Shown here piece by piece: positions 1 through 6,163 of a stretch of DNA of 10,352 nt. Source of the stretch: DATDRM01 sp035291705. Lineage in GTDB: Bacteria > Chloroflexota > Anaerolineae > Anaerolineales > UBA4823. Under the pieces are notes generated by a model. The model searched no databases, had not been told where the DNA came from, and worked only from the letters and a program-made list of their open reading frames with translations. Positions within the stretch are counted from its first letter, which is position 1, and each line of letters begins with the position of its first letter. The translations under genes and the position numbers were made by a program. The stretch is from assembly GCA_035291705.1 (NCBI GenBank), contig DATDRM010000205.1, forward strand, positions 1-10,352, written 5' to 3'.

Positions 1-1
1 C

Positions 2-721
2 GATCTGGGTTTCTATCTTCGCTGGGAGGATTGGGTCAGTAGCCTGGTAGGATACGGGGCTATCATGGCGGCGGCATTGGGCGTGCTTTTATTCCCTACT
101 GCGCCAACGCGAGCTTTTGGGATCGGTTTGTGGGTCGGTTATTGGGTATATGGCATGGCCTTCGCTTACTTTATCACAACCCACTCTTATTACCATCTGC
201 CCTTGATACCGATCATAGCGATCACACTAGCCCCCCTCGGCGCTGTGCTTTTCAGACCGCTCACTTTGTTAAAACCAGTTTTACTCACCAGGGTTATAGT
301 TAGTGGAATATTATTTTTTGCCATTTTGATCCAGGTTTGGAATGTGAGGGTCGACCTGGCGGAGGATAATTTCCGTGATGAGCCCGCCTATTGGCAGCAA
401 ATCGCTGAAGTCCTCGGGCGCGATACATCGGTGATCGCTCTGACTCAAGATTATGGCAATCGCCTGGCATATTATGGCTGGATCACTCCCAAGGTATGGT
501 TGCCACTTGGCCACCAAAACTACCGGAAATTACAGGGTAAACCTCCGCTTGAGGTCCAACAATGGTTTGCCGAGAAAACAGGCAATAAAGACTTTTTTCT
601 GGTGACGATGCTCGGACAACTCGATCAACAAGCAGAATTGAAAGATTTGTTATACAAAAACTATGCCATCTTTTCTGAAGGTGATGGGTATATCATTTTT
701 GACTTGCGTCAATTGAAATGA
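2..721 (+). CDS. GT39/PMT-like membrane glycosyltransferase, C-terminal part (5' truncated)
   Basis: The reading frame is open from base 2 to the TGA at 719-721, so the gene starts before the window; the ATG at 65 is only an internal Met. About 239 residues are visible. Four hydrophobic segments come first (roughly residues 12-32, 36-58, 63-84 and 90-109 of the visible part), followed by a soluble tail of about 130 residues. The segment THSYYHLPLIPIIAI resembles the H-x-YY-x-LP element near the last helices of PMT_2/GT39 (ArnT-like) enzymes, which transfer sugars from polyprenyl-phosphate donors on the outer membrane face. The catalytic acidic loop would lie in the missing N-terminal part, so activity cannot be judged. 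Its stop overlaps the next start as ATGA, implying translational coupling. The family call is by motif and topology; donor and acceptor are unknown. Confidence 0.7.
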   Translation, partial: DLGFYLRWEDWVSSLVGYGAIMAAALGVLLFPTAPTRAFGIGLWVGYWVYGMAFAYFITTHSYYHLPLIPIIAITLAPLGAVLFRPLTLLKPVLLTRVIVSGILFFAILIQVWNVRVDLAEDNFRDEPAYWQQIAEVLGRDTSVIALTQDYGNRLAYYGWITPKVWLPLGHQNYRKLQGKPPLEVQQWFAEKTGNKDFFLVTMLGQLDQQAELKDLLYKNYAIFSEGDGYIIFDLRQLK

Positions 722-1722
722 CAATTCAAAAACGACCTCCCCTGGTTTCGGTTGTGACCCCTTCTTTCAATCAAGCCAGGTTTTTGAGGGACACGATTCG
801 CTCGGTTATCGAGCAGGACTATCCAAATATTGAGTATTTAATAGTGGATGGAGGTTCTACAGATAGCAGCGTCGAGATCATCCAGGAATATGCTGGCAGG
901 GTAGCGTGGTGGGTCTCGGAGAAGGACAAAGGGCAGGCAGAGGCTATCAACAAGGGAATGGCGCGGGCAAATGGGGAAATCGTCGCCTGGCTCAATTCAG
1001 ACGATCTTTATCTTCCAGGAGCTGTCAGCAAGGCTGTAATTGCCTTGCAGGAGAATCCCCAAGCCGGCATGGTGTTTGGAAACGCGATCACGATCGATGT
1101 TGAAGGAAGGTTGCTTAATCTTCTTACTTTTCCGGACTGGGGATTAAAGGACTTTATCGGATTTCGCATCATCTGCCAGCCAGCGGTGTTTATGCGCCGG
1201 GCGCTTTACGAGCAGGTGAGAGGGCTTGACCTGGAATACCATTACATGCTAGATCATCACCTGTGGATCCGCCTAGCATGCCTGGCGCCGGTGAAACACA
1301 TTGCAGCAATCTGGGCTGCAGCACGACACCATGCAGCGGCGAAAAACGTAGCGCAGGCGGAGGGGTTTGGACGCGAAACGATCCGCCTGCTGGCATGGAT
1401 GCAAACCCAAGCAGAGCTCGTTTCTTTGATTGAGAAAAACAGACACCAGGTTCTAGCGGGGGCGCATCGCTTGAACGCCCGCTACCTGCTCGATGGAGGC
1501 CAATCCGGTCCGGCGCTGAAAGCCTATGGACAGGCACTGAAATTTGATCCGGTATATACTTTGCATCACTGGCACCGCATGGTTTATGCTCTTCTCAGTC
1601 TGATGGGGATCAAAGGGTTGGAGCGCTGGAATTTCCGGGCGAATAAGAAACGCCGCCCAGTTTTATCTGGAGAAAAGGGGTTAAAGAACTGGCCTGGATT
1701 ATACCTGGAGGAAAACGGTTAA
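718..1722 (+). CDS. GT2 family glycosyltransferase with C-terminal helical extension
   Basis: A 334-residue cytoplasmic inverting glycosyltransferase of the GT-A fold. The N-terminal nucleotide-sugar domain (about 8-185) shows VSVVTPSFNQ at 11-20, VDGGSTD at 43-49, and the metal-binding NSDD at 93-96. LDHHLWIRL at 178-186 sits where the catalytic-base acidic motif is expected; Asp179 is retained but the second acidic position is His181. The region after about 200 (ARHHAAAKN) is helical, and around 256-278 it looks like a single TPR-like repeat; it extends to a basic C terminus. The first ~185 residues align nearly without gaps with the GT2 encoded at 2680-3474, so the two are paralogues. It starts at the ATG that overlaps the upstream stop. 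It probably adds one sugar to the lipid-linked glycan; the sugar cannot be named from sequence. Confidence 0.88.
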   Translation: MTIQKRPPLVSVVTPSFNQARFLRDTIRSVIEQDYPNIEYLIVDGGSTDSSVEIIQEYAGRVAWWVSEKDKGQAEAINKGMARANGEIVAWLNSDDLYLPGAVSKAVIALQENPQAGMVFGNAITIDVEGRLLNLLTFPDWGLKDFIGFRIICQPAVFMRRALYEQVRGLDLEYHYMLDHHLWIRLACLAPVKHIAAIWAAARHHAAAKNVAQAEGFGRETIRLLAWMQTQAELVSLIEKNRHQVLAGAHRLNARYLLDGGQSGPALKAYGQALKFDPVYTLHHWHRMVYALLSLMGIKGLERWNFRANKKRRPVLSGEKGLKNWPGLYLEENG

Positions 1723-1726
1723 AGGC

Positions 1727-2665
1727 GTGAATCAAGATTATCAGCCCAGGCAAGCCATCCTTGTGACCGGCGTACACCGTTCCGGGACGACTTGGGTAGG
1801 GAAAATGCTCGCTGCAAACCACCAGGTGGCTTTTATCAGCGAACCGCTGAACCTCTGGCACCGTCCGGGGGTGATGCGCGTTCCGGTGGGTAATTGGTAC
1901 CCTTACATCTGCGAAGATAACGAAGTGGAGTTCTTGCCCGCATTACAGGAAACGCTTAATTTTCGTTATCACCCCTGGGATGAAATCAAATCGCTGCGTT
2001 CTGTCAAAGATGGATTAAGGATGCGGCGCGACTGGAGTATATTCCTGAAAGGCAAGGTTTTTCACCAGCGCCCGCTGCTCAAAGACCCATTTGCGATCTT
2101 CTCTGCTGCCTGGTTTGTTGAGAAGCTCGGATGCGCGGTGGTAATTGTCGTGCGCCACCCAGCGGGCTTTACCAGCAGTTTAATCCGTCTGGGTTGGGTT
2201 TTCGACTTTGGTCACCTACTTGCACAGCCACTGTTAATGCGCGATTGGCTGGAACCTTATCGGGCGGAGATGGAAGCAGTGTACAAAGTCCCAGATGATA
2301 TCGTCATGCAAGGGAGCTTACTATGGCGGATAATTTACCAGGTAGTTGGAGGTCTTAAAGAGCGTTATCCACAATTCATTGTCATCCGTCACGAGGATTT
2401 ATCTGTCGACCCCCTGGCAGGGTATCGAGAATTGTATGCCAGCCTGGGATTAAATTTTTCTCCCCAAGTGCAACAGGCGATCTTGAATTCCAGTAAACCT
2501 GAGAATCCTGGAGAAGTCTCGCGTCGTGCCGTCCATTCGGTTCACCTTGACAGCCGGGCTAACTTAGCGAACTGGAAACGTCGCCTGACTGTTGAGGAGA
2601 TCGAACGCATCCGCTACTTGACTGCGGATGTGGCAGCGCATTATTACACGGACCAAGACTGGTAA
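1727..2665 (+). CDS. PAPS-dependent sulfotransferase family protein
   Basis: A 312-residue protein with the two hallmarks of Sulfotransfer-type enzymes. The 5'-phosphosulfate loop is VTGVHRSGTTW at 13-23, directly after the first beta strand. The 3'-phosphate-binding element is VIVVRHPAGFTSS at 139-151, with Arg143 and Ser150/151. LLKDPFAIF at 117-125 and RHEDL at 221-225 are further family-like segments, and NWKRRLT near 282-288 resembles the C-terminal element that contacts PAP. These enzymes move sulfate from PAPS to a hydroxyl or amine, here most likely on a sugar of the glycan made by the neighbouring enzymes. The start is a GTG; GGAGG at 1707-1711 lies 15 bases upstream, a long spacing. 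No membrane anchor or signal is visible, so it should act in the cytoplasm before export. PAPS-making genes are not in the window. The substrate is inferred from context only. Confidence 0.85.
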   Translation: MNQDYQPRQAILVTGVHRSGTTWVGKMLAANHQVAFISEPLNLWHRPGVMRVPVGNWYPYICEDNEVEFLPALQETLNFRYHPWDEIKSLRSVKDGLRMRRDWSIFLKGKVFHQRPLLKDPFAIFSAAWFVEKLGCAVVIVVRHPAGFTSSLIRLGWVFDFGHLLAQPLLMRDWLEPYRAEMEAVYKVPDDIVMQGSLLWRIIYQVVGGLKERYPQFIVIRHEDLSVDPLAGYRELYASLGLNFSPQVQQAILNSSKPENPGEVSRRAVHSVHLDSRANLANWKRRLTVEEIERIRYLTADVAAHYYTDQDW

Positions 2666-2679
2666 TGATCCTTTAAGTA

Positions 2680-3474
2680 ATGAATACAGTGTTAGATAAA
2701 CCTCTGGTTTCAATTGTCACCCCTTCTTATAACCAGGGGAGTTTCTTGGAAGAAACCATCCGCTCGGTACTGGGACAAGATTACCCGCACCTGGAATATA
2801 TCATCGTAGATGGCGGGTCAACGGATGGCAGTAGAGAGATCATCCAGCGCTATTCCGACCGGTTAGCCTGGTGGATTTCTGAGCCAGACCAGGGGCAGAC
2901 CGATGCAATTAACAAGGGATTTTCGCGGGCGAAGGGCGAGATCTTTGCCTGGCTGAATTCCGACGATACCTATCTGCCTGGCGCAGTTTCCGAGGCGGTT
3001 TCATTTCTCAGCTCGCATCCAGAGGTTGGGATGGTTTACGGGGATGCCAACCTGATCGATGATTCCGGAAAAGTGATCGGGAAGTTCCCGGCTCGGCAGA
3101 CGGATTATCGCCGATTGATGCGGGGTTTTGTCCATGTACCTCAGCAATCAGCCTTCTTCCGCGCCCGCCTCTGGCGGCAGGTGGGGCCATTGGATCCTAC
3201 GTTTCGGGATGCAATGGATTACGACTTGTGGGTGCGGTTATCCCGTATCTCGGCAATACGATATACTCCACGCCTGTGGGCAAATTTCAGATTGCATGGG
3301 AGCTCAAAAACCGCCTCTCCGGGCAATCTCTGCTGGCCGGAGATGGTGATCGTCCATCGCCGCCAAGGAGGCAGCTGGCTTTCCTGGTTGAGGTTGAAGG
3401 CGGCCATCCGGCCTCTGATTTTCGGTTGGCTGCCTTTGCGGATGAAGGTATGGTTGAGACAGGTATTCAATTGA
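2680..3474 (+). CDS. GT2 family glycosyltransferase (paralogue of the one at 718-1722)
   Basis: A 264-residue GT-A-fold transferase. It shows VSIVTPSYNQ at 11-20, VDGGSTDG at 43-50, NSDD at 93-96 and MDYDLWVRL at 179-187, the expected catalytic Asp motif in its usual form. LHGSSKT at 205-211 is typical of the end of this domain. A basic, hydrophobic C terminus (about 232-264, rich in Trp, Leu and Arg) could lie along the membrane. Motif positions are identical in number to those of the GT2 upstream of the sulfotransferase, and DNA-level similarity is visible too (compare about 930-1020 with 2885-2985), suggesting duplication and divergence; this copy lacks the long helical extension. The ribosome site before ATG 2680 is weak. 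Donor and linkage are unknown. Confidence 0.88.
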   Translation: MNTVLDKPLVSIVTPSYNQGSFLEETIRSVLGQDYPHLEYIIVDGGSTDGSREIIQRYSDRLAWWISEPDQGQTDAINKGFSRAKGEIFAWLNSDDTYLPGAVSEAVSFLSSHPEVGMVYGDANLIDDSGKVIGKFPARQTDYRRLMRGFVHVPQQSAFFRARLWRQVGPLDPTFRDAMDYDLWVRLSRISAIRYTPRLWANFRLHGSSKTASPGNLCWPEMVIVHRRQGGSWLSWLRLKAAIRPLIFGWLPLRMKVWLRQVFN

Positions 3475-3496
3475 CCATTACTAGCAGGTTCATTGT

Positions 3497-3512
3497 GCAT
3501 TCGTTCGAATGC
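3497..3512 (+). other. short perfect inverted repeat in the largest intergenic gap
   Basis: The arms GCATTCG (3497-3503) and CGAATGC (3506-3512) are perfect complements around a TT centre. It lies in the 81-base gap between the GT2 gene and the ABC permease gene. No T-run follows, so it is not a standard terminator. It could be an operator, an RNA-processing hairpin, or chance. TTGACC at 3471-3476 resembles a -35 box, but no acceptable -10 box is found at the right distance. No other element was recognised in the gap besides the GGAGA ribosome site just before 3556. Confidence 0.3.
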
Positions 3513-3555
3513 CAAGTAAAATCTGCAAGCGCGTCAGATATGCTGGAGATACACG

Positions 3556-4389
3556 ATGAATAAAGCCGATCAGTTTTCAATGTATGATTCTGCCCAGCAG
3601 CGATCGACTGCCCTGGAAGAGATTCGGGCGATATTCCAATACCGTTATCTGGTTGTCCAGTTTGTCCGCAGAGACCTCCTGACGCGCTACAAACGGTCCG
3701 TCCTGGGTGTCGCCTGGACAATGTTAAATCCATTGGGGACGATGATCATCCTGACGATCGTCTTTTCCCGCGTTTTCGGGGCCAACAAGGAGGGGTACGC
3801 GGCTTATGTGCTGAGCGGGTTGGTGGCCTGGAACTTTTTCGCTCAAACGACTAACGCTGCTATTGTCCATCTGGTCTGGGGAGGCAGCCTGCTGAGGCGC
3901 ATTTACATGCCGCGCACGGCCTTTGCTGTGTCTGCGACAGGCACAGGATTGGTGAATTTAGTCCTTTCGCTGGTACCTCTTCTGCTTGTTATGCTGGTAA
4001 CCGGCGTCCCGATCAGACCCACGGTTTTCTTAATTCCGGTTCCAATGCTCTTCCTGGCGATGTTCGCCCTGGGGTTGGGGTTGTTGATATCGACGGTGGC
4101 TATCTATTTCGCTGATATCGCCGAGATGTATCAGATTGTGTTAACCGCCTGGATGTACCTGAGTCCGGTCATTTACTCTTATGAAATCCTCCCGGAACCG
4201 TACCGATCATGGATTATGCGCCTCAACCCAATGTATTATCTGCTCACCTCGTTCCGTGCTCCTGTATACAGTGGCCAGGTACCAGATTGGTCTGAAGTGC
4301 TAATAGCAGGAGGAATCTCTTTTGTTACGCTGCTGGTCGGGTGGTTGGTGTTCACCGGAAAGGCAGATGAATTTGCATACCGCGTTTAG
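3556..4389 (+). CDS. wzm: ABC-2 type polysaccharide exporter permease (Wzm/TagG-like)
   Basis: A 277-residue integral membrane protein, the normal length for Wzm/TagG/KpsM permeases. An amphipathic N-terminal region carries the family's coupling segment RRDLLTRYKRSVLG (38-51), followed by about six hydrophobic helices (near 55-72, 80-98, 120-148, 156-180, 188-208 and 248-266). YFADIAEMYQ at 184-193 with YLSPVIYS at 201-208, and LNPMYYLLTSFR at 223-234, match conserved ABC2_membrane elements. GGAGAT lies about 8 bases before the ATG. The gene overlaps the ATPase gene downstream, as expected for a two-gene exporter. It should form a homodimeric channel moving the lipid-linked glycan across the cytoplasmic membrane. 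Symbol given by family resemblance; the exact substrate class (O-antigen, teichoic acid or capsule) is not determinable. Confidence 0.9.
   Translation: MNKADQFSMYDSAQQRSTALEEIRAIFQYRYLVVQFVRRDLLTRYKRSVLGVAWTMLNPLGTMIILTIVFSRVFGANKEGYAAYVLSGLVAWNFFAQTTNAAIVHLVWGGSLLRRIYMPRTAFAVSATGTGLVNLVLSLVPLLLVMLVTGVPIRPTVFLIPVPMLFLAMFALGLGLLISTVAIYFADIAEMYQIVLTAWMYLSPVIYSYEILPEPYRSWIMRLNPMYYLLTSFRAPVYSGQVPDWSEVLIAGGISFVTLLVGWLVFTGKADEFAYRV
4308..4313 (+). promoter_or_regulatory. strong Shine-Dalgarno that leaves the ATPase start uncertain
   Basis: AGGAGG lies inside the permease coding region, 8 bases before an in-frame TTG at 4322. Using that TTG would add 15 residues with no family resemblance to the ATPase. 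The in-frame ATG at 4367 has its own GGAAAGG (4357-4363) only 3 bases upstream. I prefer the ATG on protein grounds. Confidence 0.4.
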
Positions 4390-5158
4390 CGTTAGCGAAG
4401 AAGAGATCAAGGACCAGCCCCAGCAGATAGCCATCCGCCTGGAGGGGGTGGGGGTGTGTTATCGCGTCGCATCAGAACGGATAGCGACATTTAAAGAGTA
4501 CGCGATCCGCCTGTTGCAGGGGAAAATTATGCATCGCGATTTTTGGGCTCTGCGCAGCGTAAGCCTGACTATCTCCACGGGAGAAATGATTGGGATCATC
4601 GGCCAGAATGGGGCTGGAAAAAGCACGATGTTAAAGTTAGTGGCACGGGTGTTACGACCCACGGAAGGCCGGGTTGTAGTCAGAGGCAAAGTGGCCCCTT
4701 TGCTTGAATTCGGGGCTGGATTCCACCCCGATTTAACTGGCAGGGAGAACGTTTTCTTGAATGGAGCCTTGCTCGGTTTTACCCGTGAGGAGATGGAAGA
4801 AAAATTTACCCGCATAGTTGATTTTGCCGAACTCTGGGATTTTATCGACGTCCCCATGCGTAATTATTCCTCGGGGATGTGGGCTCGCCTTGGCTTTGCA
4901 GTTGCTACGGATGTGGAACCGGATATTCTGCTTGTTGACGAAGTTCTTTCGGTGGGCGATGAGTCCTTTCAACGCAAGAGTTTCGCGCGCATGCAGGAAT
5001 TCCGCGATCGAGGCGCCACGATCCTATTTGTCTCGCATAGCATGGATATGATCGAGGCCATGTGTCACCGTGCAGCCTGGATCAACCATGGAAGTCTAGA
5101 AGCGATTGGTAATGCGGATGAAGTGATCCAGGAATATCGGCGTAGTCAAACCAGTTAA
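4367..5158 (+). CDS. wzt: ABC exporter ATP-binding protein (Wzt/TagH-like, no C-terminal carbohydrate-binding domain)
   Basis: 263 residues from ATG 4367. It is a single nucleotide-binding domain with Walker A GQNGAGKST at 79-87, signature YSSGMWARLGFAVA at 167-180 (the variant typical of Wzt/TagH/KpsT exporters), Walker B DILLVDE at 186-192 and the switch His in FVSHSM (His224). The segment FWALRSVSLTI (59-69) precedes the Walker A strand, as in polysaccharide exporters. The protein ends about 40 residues after the H-loop, so the C-terminal glycan-recognition domain of long Wzt proteins is missing; it resembles the short TagH/KpsT form. It overlaps the permease gene by 23 bases. It powers the permease encoded at 3556-4389. 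An alternative start is TTG 4322. Confidence 0.9.
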   Translation: MNLHTAFSVSEEEIKDQPQQIAIRLEGVGVCYRVASERIATFKEYAIRLLQGKIMHRDFWALRSVSLTISTGEMIGIIGQNGAGKSTMLKLVARVLRPTEGRVVVRGKVAPLLEFGAGFHPDLTGRENVFLNGALLGFTREEMEEKFTRIVDFAELWDFIDVPMRNYSSGMWARLGFAVATDVEPDILLVDEVLSVGDESFQRKSFARMQEFRDRGATILFVSHSMDMIEAMCHRAAWINHGSLEAIGNADEVIQEYRRSQTS

Positions 5159-5168
5159 AGACAAGCCC

Positions 5169-6143
5169 TTGGTACGTTCAACAATATTGCTAACTCTGAT
5201 ACTGGGATTCGTCTCCCTGGCAATCCTGAGGCTCGCTCCAGCTCAAGCTCATCCAGATTCCGAGGTGGCTGAGTGTGATCCCTTGGGCTGGTTTCCAGAA
5301 GACTTTGGTCTGAAGGATCACAGTGTGTTTTGGTTCGATGGGTATTATTATCTGGTAGCTACCCATGTCCCGCGATCGAAGCAATTTGCTTATGCGCGGT
5401 CAACAGACTTGTGTGTTTGGGAGGAAATGACGCCAATTCTCACTGAGCGTTCTCTGGGGAGCTGGGATGAAGCCGCGATTTGGGCGCCATATGTCTGGGA
5501 GGAAGGGGGTGTTTTTTTCATGGTTTACACTGGAGTGACGCGTGAATTTACCCAAAGCATCATGCTAGCAACCTCAACCAACCCAGCCGACCCTCTATCC
5601 TGGGAAAATAAGGGGATGATCTTTCAACCCGATCACGAGGGAATGGTCTGGGTTGATGGACAATGGGCTGATTGCCGGGATCCAAATGTTCTCATGGCAG
5701 GGATGACTTATTACTTGTATTACACAGGTGTGGATATTGACGGTGGCATCGTTGGATTGGCGACATCCGCTACACCCTATGGTCCGTGGAGAGATTGGGG
5801 TCGGACCATCCTTCCACTTTCTGATCAGGCGCTACCAGAGAGTTCCACGGTAACTGTACACGATGGTGTCTATTACCTTTTCTATAATGATTCAAAGCAG
5901 GGAGAGGTTTTTCGGATTGGGGCAAGCCCGTCTGGACCCTGGAAGAATCCTGAACCGTTTCGTCCAGGCTGGGCGCATGAAGTCTGGCAAATCCCAGAGG
6001 GTGAATGGTATACCTCCTACCTCACCAATTATGCAATAACAATCTCGCCTTTGATCTGGGACAGCTTTTTCTCGCCTGCGCGTCCTTTCATCGGCGATGA
6101 AATTCATCATACCTTAATCCCGTTGGTTCTTATGCGGGAATAG
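5169..6143 (+). CDS. secreted GH43-like five-bladed beta-propeller glycosidase
   Basis: 324 residues beginning with a signal peptide: Arg3, a hydrophobic core at about 5-20, and a likely cleavage after AQA at 25-27. The rest shows GH43-type blades. Asp50 in KDHSVFWFDG fits the general base, WAPYVWEEGG at 105-114 is a typical blade strand, Asp171 in CRDPNV fits the pKa-modulating Asp, and Glu224 in LPESSTVTVHDG fits the general acid. ATSATPYGPW (198-207) is also a common GH43 phrase. GH43 enzymes mostly cleave alpha-L-arabinofuranosides or beta-xylosides; the real substrate is unknown. The start must be a TTG: the frame is closed by TGA at 5124-5126, and only TTG 5169 and TTG 5187 are usable; 5169 keeps the Arg before the hydrophobic core. 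No clear ribosome site is present. Lying between an exporter and a GT-C gene, it may trim the exported glycan outside the cell. Confidence 0.78.
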   Translation: MVRSTILLTLILGFVSLAILRLAPAQAHPDSEVAECDPLGWFPEDFGLKDHSVFWFDGYYYLVATHVPRSKQFAYARSTDLCVWEEMTPILTERSLGSWDEAAIWAPYVWEEGGVFFMVYTGVTREFTQSIMLATSTNPADPLSWENKGMIFQPDHEGMVWVDGQWADCRDPNVLMAGMTYYLYYTGVDIDGGIVGLATSATPYGPWRDWGRTILPLSDQALPESSTVTVHDGVYYLFYNDSKQGEVFRIGASPSGPWKNPEPFRPGWAHEVWQIPEGEWYTSYLTNYAITISPLIWDSFFSPARPFIGDEIHHTLIPLVLMRE

Positions 6144-6163
6144 ATACCCCGCGATCGTTAAAT

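Noticed and set aside
3471..3500. TTGACC as a possible -35 box of an internal promoter
   Set aside because: It overlaps the end of the GT2 gene, and the bases 16-18 downstream match a -10 box at only about two of six positions.
3509..3559. A 16-codon reading frame starting with ATG at 3509 whose TGA overlaps the permease ATG
   Set aside because: The overlap looks like translational coupling, but there is no ribosome site in front of it, its composition is unremarkable, and such short frames are expected by chance.
3228..3563. A plus-strand frame of 111 codons overlapping the second GT2 gene and the following gap
   Set aside because: Out of frame with the well-supported GT2, no family resemblance, and most of it lies inside that gene.
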